Positions 46,814 through 58,139 of a DNA stretch of 64,000 nt are shown here, piece by piece. The stretch is taken from the NCBI GenBank assembly GCA_916613615.1, contig OU744725.1, forward strand, positions 54,627,575 to 54,691,574, read 5' to 3'. Each line of letters starts with the position of its first letter. The stretch's first letter is position 1. Under the pieces are notes generated by a model that worked only from the letters and a program-made list of their open reading frames with translations, was not told the DNA's origin and ran no database searches. This stretch comes from Steromphala cineraria. Lineage: Eukaryota > Mollusca > Gastropoda > Trochida > Trochidae. A program made the translations under genes and the position numbers.

Positions 46814-47059
46814 CTTGCATGTCTAGCACTTCTAGTATTGAGTAGCAATTCGTAGGGTCAAGTCAGTGTTCGTTATCAACCACTGTATGGAGGAATACAG
46901 AGATGCATCTATGAAATAATGCACAGCAGAAATTTGAAGTTTCCATGTAATTGACAAAACATATATTTTAAAGCCTATACAATGACAATGGATTGGGCAT
47001 TTGACATGTGCATTCTGTAAGGTCAAAAAGGATGGTTTGCTCTAGATAGTAAAAATGTA

Positions 47060-47131
47060 GGTTCTGGCGAGGCTCGAACTCGCGACCTTCTGCGTGTTAA
47101 GCAGACGTGATAACCACTACACCACGGAACC
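47060..47131 (-). tRNA. Chimeric tRNA-Val: AAC 5' part, TAC-type 3' part
   Basis: The 5' acceptor and the anticodon (TTAACAC) are AAC type, while the GGTCGCGA region and acceptor 3' strand CAGAACC are TAC type. One acceptor mismatch (C6 against A) results. It sits in a short 318-bp unit without a CAC gene, as unequal crossing-over between an AAC and a TAC gene would leave. Confidence 0.9.
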
Positions 47132-47374
47132 CTTTCATGTCTAGCACTTCTAGTATTGAGTAGCAATTCGTAGGGTCAAGTCAGTGTTCGTTATCAACCA
47201 CTGTATGGAGGAATACAGAGATGCATCTATGAAATAATGCACAGCAGAAATTTGAAGTTTGCATGTAATTGACAAAACATATTTAAAGCCTATACAATGA
47301 CAATGGATGGGGCATTTGACATGTGCATTCTATAAGGTCAAAAAGGATGGTTTGCTCTAGATAGTAAAAATGAA

Positions 47375-47446
47375 GGTTCTGGCGAGGTTCGAACTCGCGA
47401 CCTTCTGCGTGTAAAGCAGACGTGATAACTACTACACCACAGAACC
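47375..47446 (-). tRNA. tRNA-Val(TAC), D-loop variant
   Basis: Full length; the conserved D-loop GG is changed (GTAGTAGTTA for GTAGTGGTTA), which also touches the A box. Possibly weak. Confidence 0.88.
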
Positions 47447-47672
47447 AAGACACTGAAGTCTGGACTTATAAAGAAACACTATATTGAAAAGCATATCGAC
47501 CTTATAGTTTGCAAAGGTACTACCTTATATATATTTACTTCTCTAGCTGTGTTATTGATTCAATATAAACATGTATGTATGTGTAAGTGAATGAGAATGA
47601 TGGCGCTCTAAAATTGAGAAAGAGAGTTTGTTGTCAACCAAAACTTTGATATGAAGAGAGAAGAGAAAAAGA

Positions 47673-47744
47673 GGTTCTGGCGAAGTTCGAACTCGCGACC
47701 TTCTGCGTGTGAAGCAGACGTGATAACCACTACACCACAGAACC
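47673..47744 (-). tRNA. tRNA-Val(CAC)
   Basis: Complete; one T-stem C-to-T change leaves a G-U pair. Confidence 0.93.
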
Positions 47745-47917
47745 TGTTAATAGATGAGTAGATTTACTCTACATAGTTAACTTGATTCGTCTGACATTAC
47801 CCAAAAAATATTTAAATTTCGTTTGCTTGACTTTTCCCGTGACAAATTACATAAGTTCTCTATAGATAAGTGCAGTTTTTGGTATATTTGCAAACAGTTA
47901 CAAAATGCAAAAGTACA

Positions 47918-47989
47918 GGTTCCGGCGAGGCTCGAACTCGCTGCCTTCTGCGTGTTAAGCAGACGTGATAACCACTACACCACGGAACC
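47918..47989 (-). tRNA. tRNA-Val(AAC)
   Basis: Complete; single change in the variable loop (GGCAGC for GGCCGC). Confidence 0.92.
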
Positions 47990-48234
47990 CTTGCATGTCT
48001 AGCACTTCTAGTATTGAGTAGCAATTCGTAGGGTCAAGTCAGTGTTCGTTATCAACCACTGTATGGAGGAATACAGAGATGCATCTATGAAATAATGCAC
48101 AGCAGAAATTTGAAGTTTCCATGTAATTGAAAAAACATATTTAAAGCCTATCTACAATGACAATGGATGGGGCATTTGACATGTGCATTCTGTAAGGTCA
48201 AAAAGGATGGTTTGCTCTAGATAGTAAAAATGAA

Positions 48235-48306
48235 GGTTCTGGCGAGGTTCGAACTCGCGACCTTCTGCGTGTAAAGCAGACGTGATAACCACTACACCAC
48301 AGAACC
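48235..48306 (-). tRNA. tRNA-Val(TAC)
   Basis: Complete consensus copy with T5 terminator. Confidence 0.95.
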
Positions 48307-48532
48307 AAGACACTGAAGTCTGGACTTATAAAGAAACACTATATTGAAAAGCATATCGACCTTATAGTTTGCAAAGGTACTACCTTATATATATTTACTT
48401 CTCTAGCTGTGTTATTGATTCAATATAAACATGTATGTATGTGTAAGTGAATGAGAATGATGGCGCTCTAAAATTGAGAAAGAGAGTTTGATGTCAACCA
48501 AAACTTTGATATGAAGAGGGAAGAGAAAAAGA

Positions 48533-48604
48533 GGTTCTGGCGAGGTTCGAACTCGCGACCTTCTGCGTGTGAAGCAGACGTGATAACCACTACACCACAG
48601 AACC
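48533..48604 (-). tRNA. tRNA-Val(CAC)
   Basis: Complete consensus copy. Confidence 0.95.
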
Positions 48605-48777
48605 TGTTAATAGATGAGTAGATTTACTCTCCATAGTTAACTTGATTCGTCTGACATTACCCAAAAAATATTTAAATTTCGTTTGCTTGACTTTTCCCGT
48701 GACAAATTACATAAGTTCTCTATAGATAAGTGCAGTTTTTGGTATATTTGCAAACAGTTACAAAATGCAAAAGTACA

Positions 48778-48849
48778 GGTTCCGGCGAGGCTCGAACTCG
48801 CGGCCTTCTGCGTGTTAAGCAGACGTGATAACCACTACACCACGGATCC
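48778..48849 (-). tRNA. tRNA-Val(AAC), acceptor mismatch
   Basis: The acceptor 5' strand reads GGATCCG, leaving an A-A mismatch at pair 3-70. Otherwise consensus. Confidence 0.9.
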
Positions 48850-49094
48850 CTTGCATGTCTAGCACTTCTAGTATTGAGTAGCAATTCGTAGGGTCAAGTC
48901 AGTGTTCGTTATCAACCACTGTATGGAGGAATACAGAGATGCATCTATGAAATAATGCACAGCAGAAATTTGAAGTTTGCATGTAATTGACAAAACATAT
49001 TTAAAGCCTATCTACAATGACAATGGATGGGGCATTTGACATGTGCATTCTGTAAGGTCAAAAAGGATGGTTTGCTCTAGATAGTAAAAATGAA

Positions 49095-49166
49095 GGTTCT
49101 GGCGAGGTTCGAACTCGCGACCTTCTGCGTGTAAAGCAGACGTGATAACCACTACACCACAGAACC
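49095..49166 (-). tRNA. tRNA-Val(TAC)
   Basis: Complete consensus copy. Confidence 0.95.
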
Positions 49167-49393
49167 AAGACACTGAAGTCTGGACTTATAAAGAAACACT
49201 ATATTGAAAAGCATATCGACCTTATAGTTTGCAAAGGTACTACCTTATATATATTTACTTCTCTAGCTGTGTTATTGATTCAATATAAACAATGTATGTA
49301 TGTGTAAGTGAATGAGAATGATGGCGCTCTAAAATTGAGAAAGAGAGTTTGATGTCAACCAAAACTTTGATATGAAGAGAGAAGAGAAAAAGA

Positions 49394-49465
49394 GGTTCTG
49401 GCGAGGTTCGAACTCGCGACCTTCTGCGTGTGAAGCAGACGTGATAACCACTACACCACAGAACC
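49394..49465 (-). tRNA. tRNA-Val(CAC)
   Basis: Complete consensus copy. Confidence 0.95.
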
Positions 49466-49638
49466 TGTTAATAGATGAGTAGATTTACTCTACATAGTTA
49501 ACTTGATTCGTCTGACATTACCCAAAAAATATTTAAATTTCGTTTGCTTGACTTTTTCCGTGACAAATTACATAAGTTCTCTATAGATAAGTGCAGTTTT
49601 TGGTATATTTGCAAACAGTTACAAAATGCAAAAGTACA

Positions 49639-49710
49639 GGTTCTGGCGAGGCTCGAACTCGCGGCATTCTGCGTGTTAAGCAGACGTGATAACCACTACA
49701 CCACGGAACC
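49639..49710 (-). tRNA. tRNA-Val(AAC), two changes
   Basis: Acceptor 3' strand CAGAACC (one mismatch to GGTTCCG) and a variable-loop change (GAATGCC). May be a small conversion patch from a TAC or CAC gene. Confidence 0.88.
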
Positions 49711-49955
49711 CTTGCATGTCTAGCACTTCTAGTATTGAGTAGCAATTCGTAGGGTCAAGTCAGTGTTCGTTATCAACCACTGTATGGAGGAATACAGAGA
49801 TGCATCTATGAAATAATGCACAGCAGAAATTTGAAGTTTCCATGTAATTGACAAAACATATTTAAAGCCTATCTACAATGACAATGGATGGGGCATTTGA
49901 CATGTGCATTCTGTAAGGTCAAAAGGGATGGTTTGCTCTAGATAGTAAAAATGAA

Positions 49956-50027
49956 GGTTCTGGCGAGGTTCGAACTCGCGACCTTCTGCGTGTAAAGCAG
50001 ACGTGATAACCACTACACCACAGAACC
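49956..50027 (-). tRNA. tRNA-Val(TAC)
   Basis: Complete consensus copy. Confidence 0.95.
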
Positions 50028-50254
50028 AAGACACTGAAGTCTGGACTTTTAAAGAAACACTATATTGAAAAGCATATCGACCTTATAGTTTGCAAAGGTA
50101 CTACCTTATATATATTTACTTCTCTAGCTGTGTTATTGATTCAATATAAACATGTATGTATGTGTAAGTGAATGGGAATGGTAGGCGCTCTAAAATTGAG
50201 AAAGAGAGTTTGATGTCAACCAAAACTTTGATATGAAGAGAGAAGAGAAAAAGA

Positions 50255-50326
50255 GGTTCTGGCGAGGTTCGAACTCGCGACCTTCTGCGTGTGAAGCAGA
50301 CGTGATAACCACTACACCACAGAACC
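50255..50326 (-). tRNA. tRNA-Val(CAC)
   Basis: Complete consensus copy. Confidence 0.95.
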
Positions 50327-50499
50327 TGTTAATAGATGAGTAGATTTACTCTACATAGTTAACTTGATTCGTCTGACATTACCCAAAAAATATTTAAACT
50401 TCGTTTGCTTGACTTTTCCCGTGACAAATTATATAAGTTCTCTATAGATAAGTGCAGTTTTTGGTATATTTGCAAACAGTTACAAAATGCAAAAGTACA

Positions 50500-50571
50500 G
50501 GTTCCGGCGAGGCTCGAACTCGCGACCTTCTGCGTGTGAAGCAGACGTGATAACCACTACACCACGGAACC
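50500..50571 (-). tRNA. Chimeric tRNA-Val: CAC anticodon in AAC-type body
   Basis: The acceptor and T-arm are AAC type (GGTTCCG, CTCGCCGGAACC) and it lies in the AAC slot of its unit. The anticodon loop is TTCACAC and the variable loop GGTCGC is CAC type. A short gene-conversion tract covering the anticodon explains it; the codon read changes from GTT/GTC to GTG. Confidence 0.92.
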
Positions 50572-50817
50572 CTTGCATGTCTAGCACTTCTAGTATTGAG
50601 TAGCAATTCGTAGGGTCAAGTCAGTGTTCGTTATCAACCACTGTATGGAGGAATACAGAGATGCATCTATGAAATAATGCACAGTAGAAATTTGAAGTTT
50701 CCATGTAATTGACAAAACATATATTTTAAAGCCTATACAATGACAATGGATTGGGCATTTGACATGTTCATTCTGTAAGGTCAAAAAGGATGGTTTGCTC
50801 TAGATAGTAAAAATGAA

Positions 50818-50889
50818 GGTTCTGGCGAGGTTCGAACTCGCGACCTTCTGCGTGTAAAGCAGACGTGATAACCACTACACCACAGAACC
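50818..50889 (-). tRNA. tRNA-Val(TAC)
   Basis: Complete consensus copy. Confidence 0.95.
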
Positions 50890-51116
50890 AAGACACTGAA
50901 GTCTGGACTTATAAAGAAACACTATATTGAAAAGCATATCGACCTTATAGTTTGCAAAGGTACTACCTTATATATATTTACTTCTCTAGCTGTGTTATTG
51001 ATTCAATATAAACATGTATGTATGTGTAAGTGAATGGGAATGGTAGGCGCTCTAAAATTGAGAAAGAGAGTTTGATGTCAACCAAAACTTTGATATGAAG
51101 AGAGAAGAGAAAAAGA

Positions 51117-51170
51117 GGTTCTGGCGAGGTTCGAACTCGCGACCTTCTGCGTGTGAAGCAGACGTGATAA
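51117..51170 (-). pseudogene. tRNA-Val(CAC) with 5' deletion
   Basis: A 24-bp deletion between two TAA triplets removes the first 18-20 nt (acceptor 5' strand and most of the A box). It explains the short 839-bp unit. Confidence 0.92.
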
Positions 51171-51338
51171 TAGATGAGTAGATTTACTCTACATGGTTAA
51201 CTTGATTCATCTGACATTACCCAAAAAATATTTCAAATTCCGTTTGCTTGACTTTTCCCGTGACAAATTATATAAGTTCTCTATAGATAAGTGCAGTTTT
51301 TGGTATATTTGCAAACAGTTACAAAATGCAAAAGTACA

Positions 51339-51410
51339 GGTTCCGGCGAGGCTCGAACTCGCGGCCTTCTGCGTGTTAAGCAGACGTGATAACCACTACA
51401 CCACGGAACC
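51339..51410 (-). tRNA. tRNA-Val(AAC)
   Basis: Complete consensus copy. Confidence 0.95.
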
Positions 51411-51656
51411 CTTGCATGTCTAGCACTTCTAGTATTGAGTAGCAATTCGTAGGGTCAAGTCAGTGTTCGTTATCAACCACTGTATGGAGGAATACAGAGA
51501 TGCATCTATGAAATAATGCACAGCAGAAATTTGAAGTTTCCATGTAATTGACAAAACATATATTTTAAAGCCTATACAATGACAATGGATTGGGCATTTG
51601 ACATGTGCATTCTGTAAGGTCAAAAAGGATGGTTTGCTCTAGATAGTAAAAATGAA

Positions 51657-51728
51657 GGTTCTGGCGAGGTTCGAACTCGCGACCTTCTGCGTGTAAAGCA
51701 GACGTGATAACCACTACACCACAGAACC
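51657..51728 (-). tRNA. tRNA-Val(TAC)
   Basis: Complete consensus copy. Confidence 0.95.
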
Positions 51729-51955
51729 AAGACACTGAAGTCTGGACTTATAAAGAAACACTATATTGAAAAGCATATCGACCTTATAGTTTGCAAAGGT
51801 ACTACCTTATATATATTTACTTCTCTAGCTGTGTTATTGATTCAATATAAACATGTATGTATGTGTAAGTGAATGGGAATGGTAGGCGCTCTTAAATTGA
51901 GAAAGAGAGTTTGATGTCAACCAAAACTTTGATATGAAGAGAGAAGAGAAAAAGA

Positions 51956-52027
51956 GGTTCTGGCGAGGTTCGAACTCGCGACCTTCTGCGTGTGAAGCAG
52001 ACGTGATAACCACTACACCACAGAACC
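51956..52027 (-). tRNA. tRNA-Val(CAC)
   Basis: Complete consensus copy. Confidence 0.95.
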
Positions 52028-52201
52028 TGTTAATAGATGAGTAGATTTACTCTACATGGTTAACTTGATTCATCTGACATTACCCAAAACATATTTCAAA
52101 TTCCGTTTGCTTGACTTTTCCCGTGACAAATTATATAAGTTCTCTATAGATAAGTGAAGTTTTTGGTATATTTGCAAACAGTTACAAAATGCAAAAGTAC
52201 A

Positions 52202-52273
52202 GGTTCCGGCGAGGCTCGAACTCGCGGCCTTCTGCGTGTTAAGCAGACGTGATAACCACTACACCACGGAACC
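52202..52273 (-). tRNA. tRNA-Val(AAC)
   Basis: Complete consensus copy. Confidence 0.95.
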
Positions 52274-52519
52274 CTTGCATGTCTAGCACTTCTAGTATTG
52301 AGTAGCAATTCGTAGGGTCAAGTCAGTGTTCGTTATCAACCACTGTATGGAGGAATACAGAGATGCATCTATGAAATAATGCACAGCAGAAATTTGAAGT
52401 TTCCATGTAATTGACAAAACATATATTTTAAAGCCTATACAATGACAATGGATTGGGCATTTGACATGTGCATTCTGTAAGGTCAAAAAGGATGGTTTGC
52501 TCTAGATAGTAAAAATGAA

Positions 52520-52570
52520 GGTTCTGGCGAGGTTCGAACTCGCGACCTTCTGCGTGTAAAGCAGACGTGA
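52520..52570 (-). pseudogene. tRNA-Val(TAC) 3' fragment at the LINE-2 poly(A) junction
   Basis: The last 51 nt of the gene (from nucleotide 22) remain and then 14 T residues of the LINE tail begin. The A box is lost. Bases 52527-52570 are repeated perfectly at 58147-58190. Confidence 0.95.
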
Positions 52571-52682
52571 TTTTTTTTTTTTTTATTCAATAAAGACAAG
52601 TACAGTTATATACATATCAACAAGATTCAACAAAAATAAAATATCACAGTTTGAGTTTGATTGTTAAATTGTTATTCATAAT

Positions 52683-55600
52683 TTATGTAAGAGGTGGTTT
52701 TAATAAACATTTACCACCATCCACTTGCAGAAATGATGTACACATTACAAATTTTTTAATGAAGTTAACACTTTGATTTTTAACTTCATAGTGGAAGTGG
52801 ATGCAGCATATATAATTATACAGCAGCTTTTTGAAAAGGAAGCACACATTGATTACCCGGTTTGATTGTATTGCAACATTTCTTCTTTTGAAAATAGCTA
52901 ATCTATATACAGACAGTAGTAAATCAATAAAAGAGTTTCTACCAACCTTTGCTTTTGGAAGGTACCCTAAAACAAGCCATATACATAATTCCACTTTTGA
53001 ATATCCCATTTCTTGACATTCTTCTTCAAAAACAAAATTAATTATTTTGATGAGCTCCCTTAACTTGGAGCAATTGACAAACATATGCATTATATCTTCA
53101 CTTTCTTCCCGACAAACTGGGCACACATCATCATCGGTGAGACCGATTCTACATAATTTCTCTTTTGAAAAGATTAATTGATGAGCAACTTTAAAATCCA
53201 ATTCTCTGCATTCAGATACATTGTCAGCTCTAAATACATTACCCCAAACAGTACACCAATCAATGCTATGTACAACATCTTCCCATTTTCTGCATGCTGA
53301 TGGGGGCTCAAAGATTTTACTCACAAAATGGTTATAACAGTTTTTTACTGTTAGCTGCTCAATTGAATAAGTATCGCTTTCGTTACAACAATACTTGACA
53401 ATTCTTTTGACATCATTCCTTGGAATAGTTGTTAGAATTTGTTTTCTCCACTCCTTAGGTATAGAGATCATCACAACCTTGTACATGTCCTTTATCAAAT
53501 CCACTGATTTGTCTGGGTATTCCCCCAGCACAATTTCCACCACACTAGTAACTGATAAAAACTTAGGAATGACCTCAAAACAAATATCTGATATACAAAC
53601 AATACCAGAATGAATGAAGCAATCAAAGTCTAACACCTTGTTATTAAAAACAATATTTGGGTTGTGAAAAAGAGGCTGACATAAAATCTCTTCAATTGTT
53701 TCTGGTGTGGCCCTCTTCTTTGCATTTAGTCTGTCCCATGCAAGCAGTATTTCCATGCAAAGGGGTGGTAACAAACCAAGCTTGGCTTCATCATATGAGA
53801 TACAGAGAATGTTTCGGTTAAGGTTCATTCCATTGTACTTTGCAAAAAAGTACCACAGTACATTTCCCCAAACACAGTCGCTTCCAGAGTCCACCAAAAA
53901 CCGAAGAAGTTTTAACCGCATGGCCATTTTCTTCAAATTTATGTCCGGAATACTTAAACCACCAACTTCAAATTTTCCTACAGTTGTACATGATTTAATA
54001 CCAACTGAACCTCTTGGCCAGATAAAGTTCCTAAATGCCATCTTAAGCTTCACTTCATATTTTTCTGGCAAAGGTTGAACATATGCCAAATACAACAGCC
54101 TTGAAACAATTAGAGAATTGAGAACAACTGATTTACCTTGAAAGGTCAGTTCTCTCTTACTCCATAAACCCAATAAAGATTTTATTCTAGACACCTTTTT
54201 AGACCAATTAAGTGATTCACATAAAGTCTTATTAGGCCCAAGATAGACTCCCAAAACTTCAACTGCCTCCTTCTCCACTTTAACAGGCACCTTTAAACAA
54301 ATATCTTGGTATCTTGCTGCTCCTATAAGTAGAACCTCCGACTTTGTCATGTTGACCTTGGATCCAGACCCCTTACAATAGACATCAACTGCCTTAAATG
54401 TCTCCTCTACTCCTTCTTTACTTCCCACAGTAGCAGTAGTGTCATCAGCATGCTGGTATAGAAGAGAATGACAACCCTGATTGATGGTTATACTGTAAGG
54501 ATTCAAGCTAGCCTTAAATATGCGATTAAGGGGTTCAGCCACCAGGCAATATAACATAGGAGATATTGGACATCATTGCCTGACTGATCTTGTGAGAGGA
54601 AAGTAGCTAGACAAATGACCATTGCACTTAACAGTGCTTTTAATATCTTTATATAACAACTGAATCAAAGAAACAAAATTTTCACCAAAACCAAGCCTAT
54701 CTAAAACCCTGAATATAAACTCATGTGAAACTCTGTCGAAAGCTTTCTCTTGGTCTAGCTTTATTACATACCCTTCTTCTTGGTTATCCTCCACCCAGTC
54801 AATAACTGCTGAAACATTCAACACATTGTCATGTATAGACCTTCCAGGCACTGTTGAAGACTGTTCTGAAGAGATAACCCAAGGCAACACCTTCTTTAAG
54901 CGATTAGCAAGCATCTTGGAAAGTATTTTATAGTCCACACACAACAAAGAAATGGGTCGATAGTTTTTTAACTCAAGCTTATCACCCTTCTTCTTGTAAA
55001 ATAGACTGATAACACCCTTTTTCATTGATCTGGACACCTCCCCACTCTCCTGAATACTCAAAACAACTTTATGGAAAAGAGGACCAATTAAATCCCAAAA
55101 CTTCCGATAAAACTCAACAGTAATTCCATCGATTCCCGGGGATTTATTTCTCTTCATGCCCTTTAATGCATCACTTAGTTCTTTCATAGTAATTTGTGCA
55201 TCACATTCGTTCTTATCACATTCCTCAATTCTATGTACAAGCACATCCAGCAACTTGTCTTGGCACTCCATGTCCACTTCCTCAGCAGTGTACAAATTGG
55301 AATAAAAATCGTAGCAACAATCCAAAATGTCCTTTGTATCCGTGGCCTTAGTTATTCCATTATTCAAGGCTCTGATGGCATTTGCTTCTTGTTTTGACTT
55401 CTCCAAATTCAAGAAAAATGATGAGCATTTATCTGACTCAAGAGCCCATTCACATTTTGATCGTAGAATAGCCCCTTTACATCTTTTGTCTTCGTGCTCT
55501 TGTAACTGAAGTTCCAGCTCCACGATGTGAGTGTAATCATAATCAACAGTTCTTGAAGCCCTTCCATATTCACTCCGAAGAGACTTTTGTATATGAAGAA

Positions 55601-56561
55601 TTTCGTGCATATCCTTTCTTCTCGTGTCTTTAGCAAAGTTAATAGTTATCCTTTTGATCTTTGCCTTGAAATTGTCCCACCACATGAGGGGTTCTAGATC
55701 AAAAAGTGGACATTCCTTATCTCGTGAAATAAAAGACCTTATGGTACTTACAAAATCAGCATCATTCAGTAGAGAGTTATTCAAAATCCAGACCCCTGGG
55801 CCTCTCTCGACTCTACTGAAATCCACTTTTAGGAAAACCATGTTATGATCACTTATGGTTGTATATTTTATATAGCAATTATACACATAAACAAGCATAC
55901 AGCGTGACACAAGAATAAAGTCTATCCTAGATTGTTTAAGGCAACCTTGATTCATTTGTTGCCTTGTGAACTCTCTTTTCTCAGGATTCCGATATCTCCA
56001 AATGTCACATAAACTATTTCTGGATATGAAGTTATTTAAAGCTTCACAACCTCGGGAACTGAAGCTCTTTACAGAGGCACTCTTATCTAAAGATGGGTCC
56101 AACAGTTCATTAAAATCGCCAATTAAAAAGGTGTAAGGGTTGGTTATCAACGTTTCCAATAACGTCAGTAGAGCAAGTCTCTCCTCCACTCTATTTGGCA
56201 TATACACATTTATCACATCACACGTCCCTTCATTATGCTTTACACTGATCATCAAAATGCGGCCATTAGCATCTCGGTGCTTAATATCAATAACATATGA
56301 CATACCTCTGGGTACAAGAATCGCCACCCCCTTTCTATGTTCATTTTTACAATTTGCATAAACAATTTCTCCATCCCATAAGTGTTTATACTGTTCAATA
56401 AAAACATCATCCCAAAATGTCTCTTGGAGACATATAATATTAGCATGAGAATCAATTGCAGACTGAAACACATTTTTCATTTTACATATATCTCTTAATC
56501 CATTTACGTTCCATGTCAGAATGAACATGACAATAAAAACAAACCTGATATTATCCATCAT
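52683..56561 (-). pseudogene. LINE-2 ORF2: endonuclease-RT, one in-frame stop
   Basis: One frame of about 1290 codons broken only by TGA at 54573-54575, at the glycine of the RT motif that follows SVRQ. The likely ATG at 56561 overlaps the end of ORF1 by 11 nt. N-terminal apurinic-type endonuclease: LTWNVNGLRD, CLQETFWDD, INVYMPN, GDFNELLD. RT: NKSPGIDGITVEFY, NYRPISLLCVDYKILSK, VIKLDQEKAFDRV, catalytic YQHADDTTATV. Near the C-terminus CPVCREESEDIMHMFVNC is the CX2CX8HX4C zinc motif found in L1/Tx1 ORF2. ORF2 nicks the target and reverse transcribes from it. Confidence 0.92.
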
Positions 56562-57945
56562 TAATGTCAATATTGTCTAACAGCTTCTCCCTCACAATAT
56601 TTCTCATTTTCTTGAATGTCTTTTCAGAAACGCCGGTAAGACGTTTCATACCTCTTCTTCCATGGAACCTGAACTTTTTCATTGAAGAGGTAATATTCGC
56701 CTCTTCATTTTCTTCAATCTGATTGTTCATTAGTTCCTCTTCATTCTGTACATCCGTCGTACTTTCCCCATAGGCTTCATCCAAGACAAGGGTATCCCCT
56801 CCTTTATCCTCCACGATTTTGTTTCCATCACCTTGATGTGTCTCCTCCATCCCACTTCCCTCAGACAAAACCTTATCCATCTTAGGGTTATTTGTTGATA
56901 CATCCCGGGGTTCTTCAAAGAAAAAGCTAAGTCCACCCACAGGTGGCTTTACAGGTGAAACATCATCTTCCTCAATGTCGATATCATTCTCACCATTCTC
57001 ACTCTCTGTACCATCATTTGTGAACTTTGCCTTCTCCCCCCTTTGGAGTGTCACTTGTTCTTCACCTTTATCAAGTGGTACAGTATCTTTATTTGTATCC
57101 ATGATTTTGTCCTTTGTAAGTCCTTTCCCTTGGTCTTGGAAAAGTTTACGACCATCTTCACGTGGTTTCAGAGACGGGAAGTCCTCTTCATCAAGATCCA
57201 AAACATGTTCACCCTTCTCACTCTCAGAGCCAAAATCTGCTGGCTGGTCCATTACATAACAGTGACAATACAGTTTATGACAGTCTAAACAACGTTTTGT
57301 TTGACACGACGTCTGTATGTGTCCTTTCCTATTGCATCTTAGGCACACGACAGATGGACAGTCTTTAATCAGGTGTTCAGTACTGTGACAAAAGTTACAG
57401 GTTTTAATCATGTTATCATGACGAACATAGAATGACATAGGGCCTTCTTTGGTTTTGAATTTTATCTTGTATGGAAGAGATACAAAACCCGGTAATTTCT
57501 TTACTAAGCAGATCCTCGTACCATCAGCTACACCATTTGATCCTCTGTAATAATGTCTTCTTACAGAAATAACTTCCACATCAAAATTTTCCAAGGCTTT
57601 GGTGATGTCATCATCGCTAATATACGTCAATAGATGCATGAGGGAAACGACTAGTTCGTTTGTTCTCTTCAACGATCTGACATCAAACGACTCACCCAAG
57701 ACAGACAACCCATCTGTCACTAAATTCACCATTTCATCCTTCCTCAAAGTTATTTCATATTCATCCGTTCCTATAGGCACGATTCCAAGCACGGAATCCT
57801 CCCCACAGATATCCTCTACCGCTTCACACAAGTCTTTACTTTTAACACTTCTAATGTTGCCTACACTTACTCTCACTGACGAGTCTCTTCTAAACACTCG
57901 AGTCACGATCTTCCCGCCGTCAGCCATTATGACTGATGTAAACAA
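56551..57945 (-). CDS. LINE-2 ORF1, zinc-knuckle protein (464 aa, intact)
   Basis: Same plan as LINE-1 ORF1: RRM-like LVVSLMHLLTYISDDD, then CNFCHSTEHLIKDC, CLRCNRKGHIQTSC and CLDCHKLYCHC. A longer acidic middle and a basic end (KKFRFHGRRGMKRL) follow. No break. Probably binds the element RNA and may help recognise the tRNA target; the latter is inference. Confidence 0.9.
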   Translation of the reverse strand: MFTSVIMADGGKIVTRVFRRDSSVRVSVGNIRSVKSKDLCEAVEDICGEDSVLGIVPIGTDEYEITLRKDEMVNLVTDGLSVLGESFDVRSLKRTNELVVSLMHLLTYISDDDITKALENFDVEVISVRRHYYRGSNGVADGTRICLVKKLPGFVSLPYKIKFKTKEGPMSFYVRHDNMIKTCNFCHSTEHLIKDCPSVVCLRCNRKGHIQTSCQTKRCLDCHKLYCHCYVMDQPADFGSESEKGEHVLDLDEEDFPSLKPREDGRKLFQDQGKGLTKDKIMDTNKDTVPLDKGEEQVTLQRGEKAKFTNDGTESENGENDIDIEEDDVSPVKPPVGGLSFFFEEPRDVSTNNPKMDKVLSEGSGMEETHQGDGNKIVEDKGGDTLVLDEAYGESTTDVQNEEELMNNQIEENEEANITSSMKKFRFHGRRGMKRLTGVSEKTFKKMRNIVREKLLDNIDINDG

Positions 57946-58139
57946 TCGTCAATTATCCACTAAATACAGTTCAATATCGTTCAAAAATACCTCCAGAACG
58001 CTTGACAGCATACCAAGGCATGCCACGCACTTCCGAGAGCAAATACAGCACTGAATCCACTCTAGAAATACGTAATAAACTGCAAATCACACGACGACAC
58101 AATGAAAACAACCATCCACCATGCATCCAAGGGAGGCAA

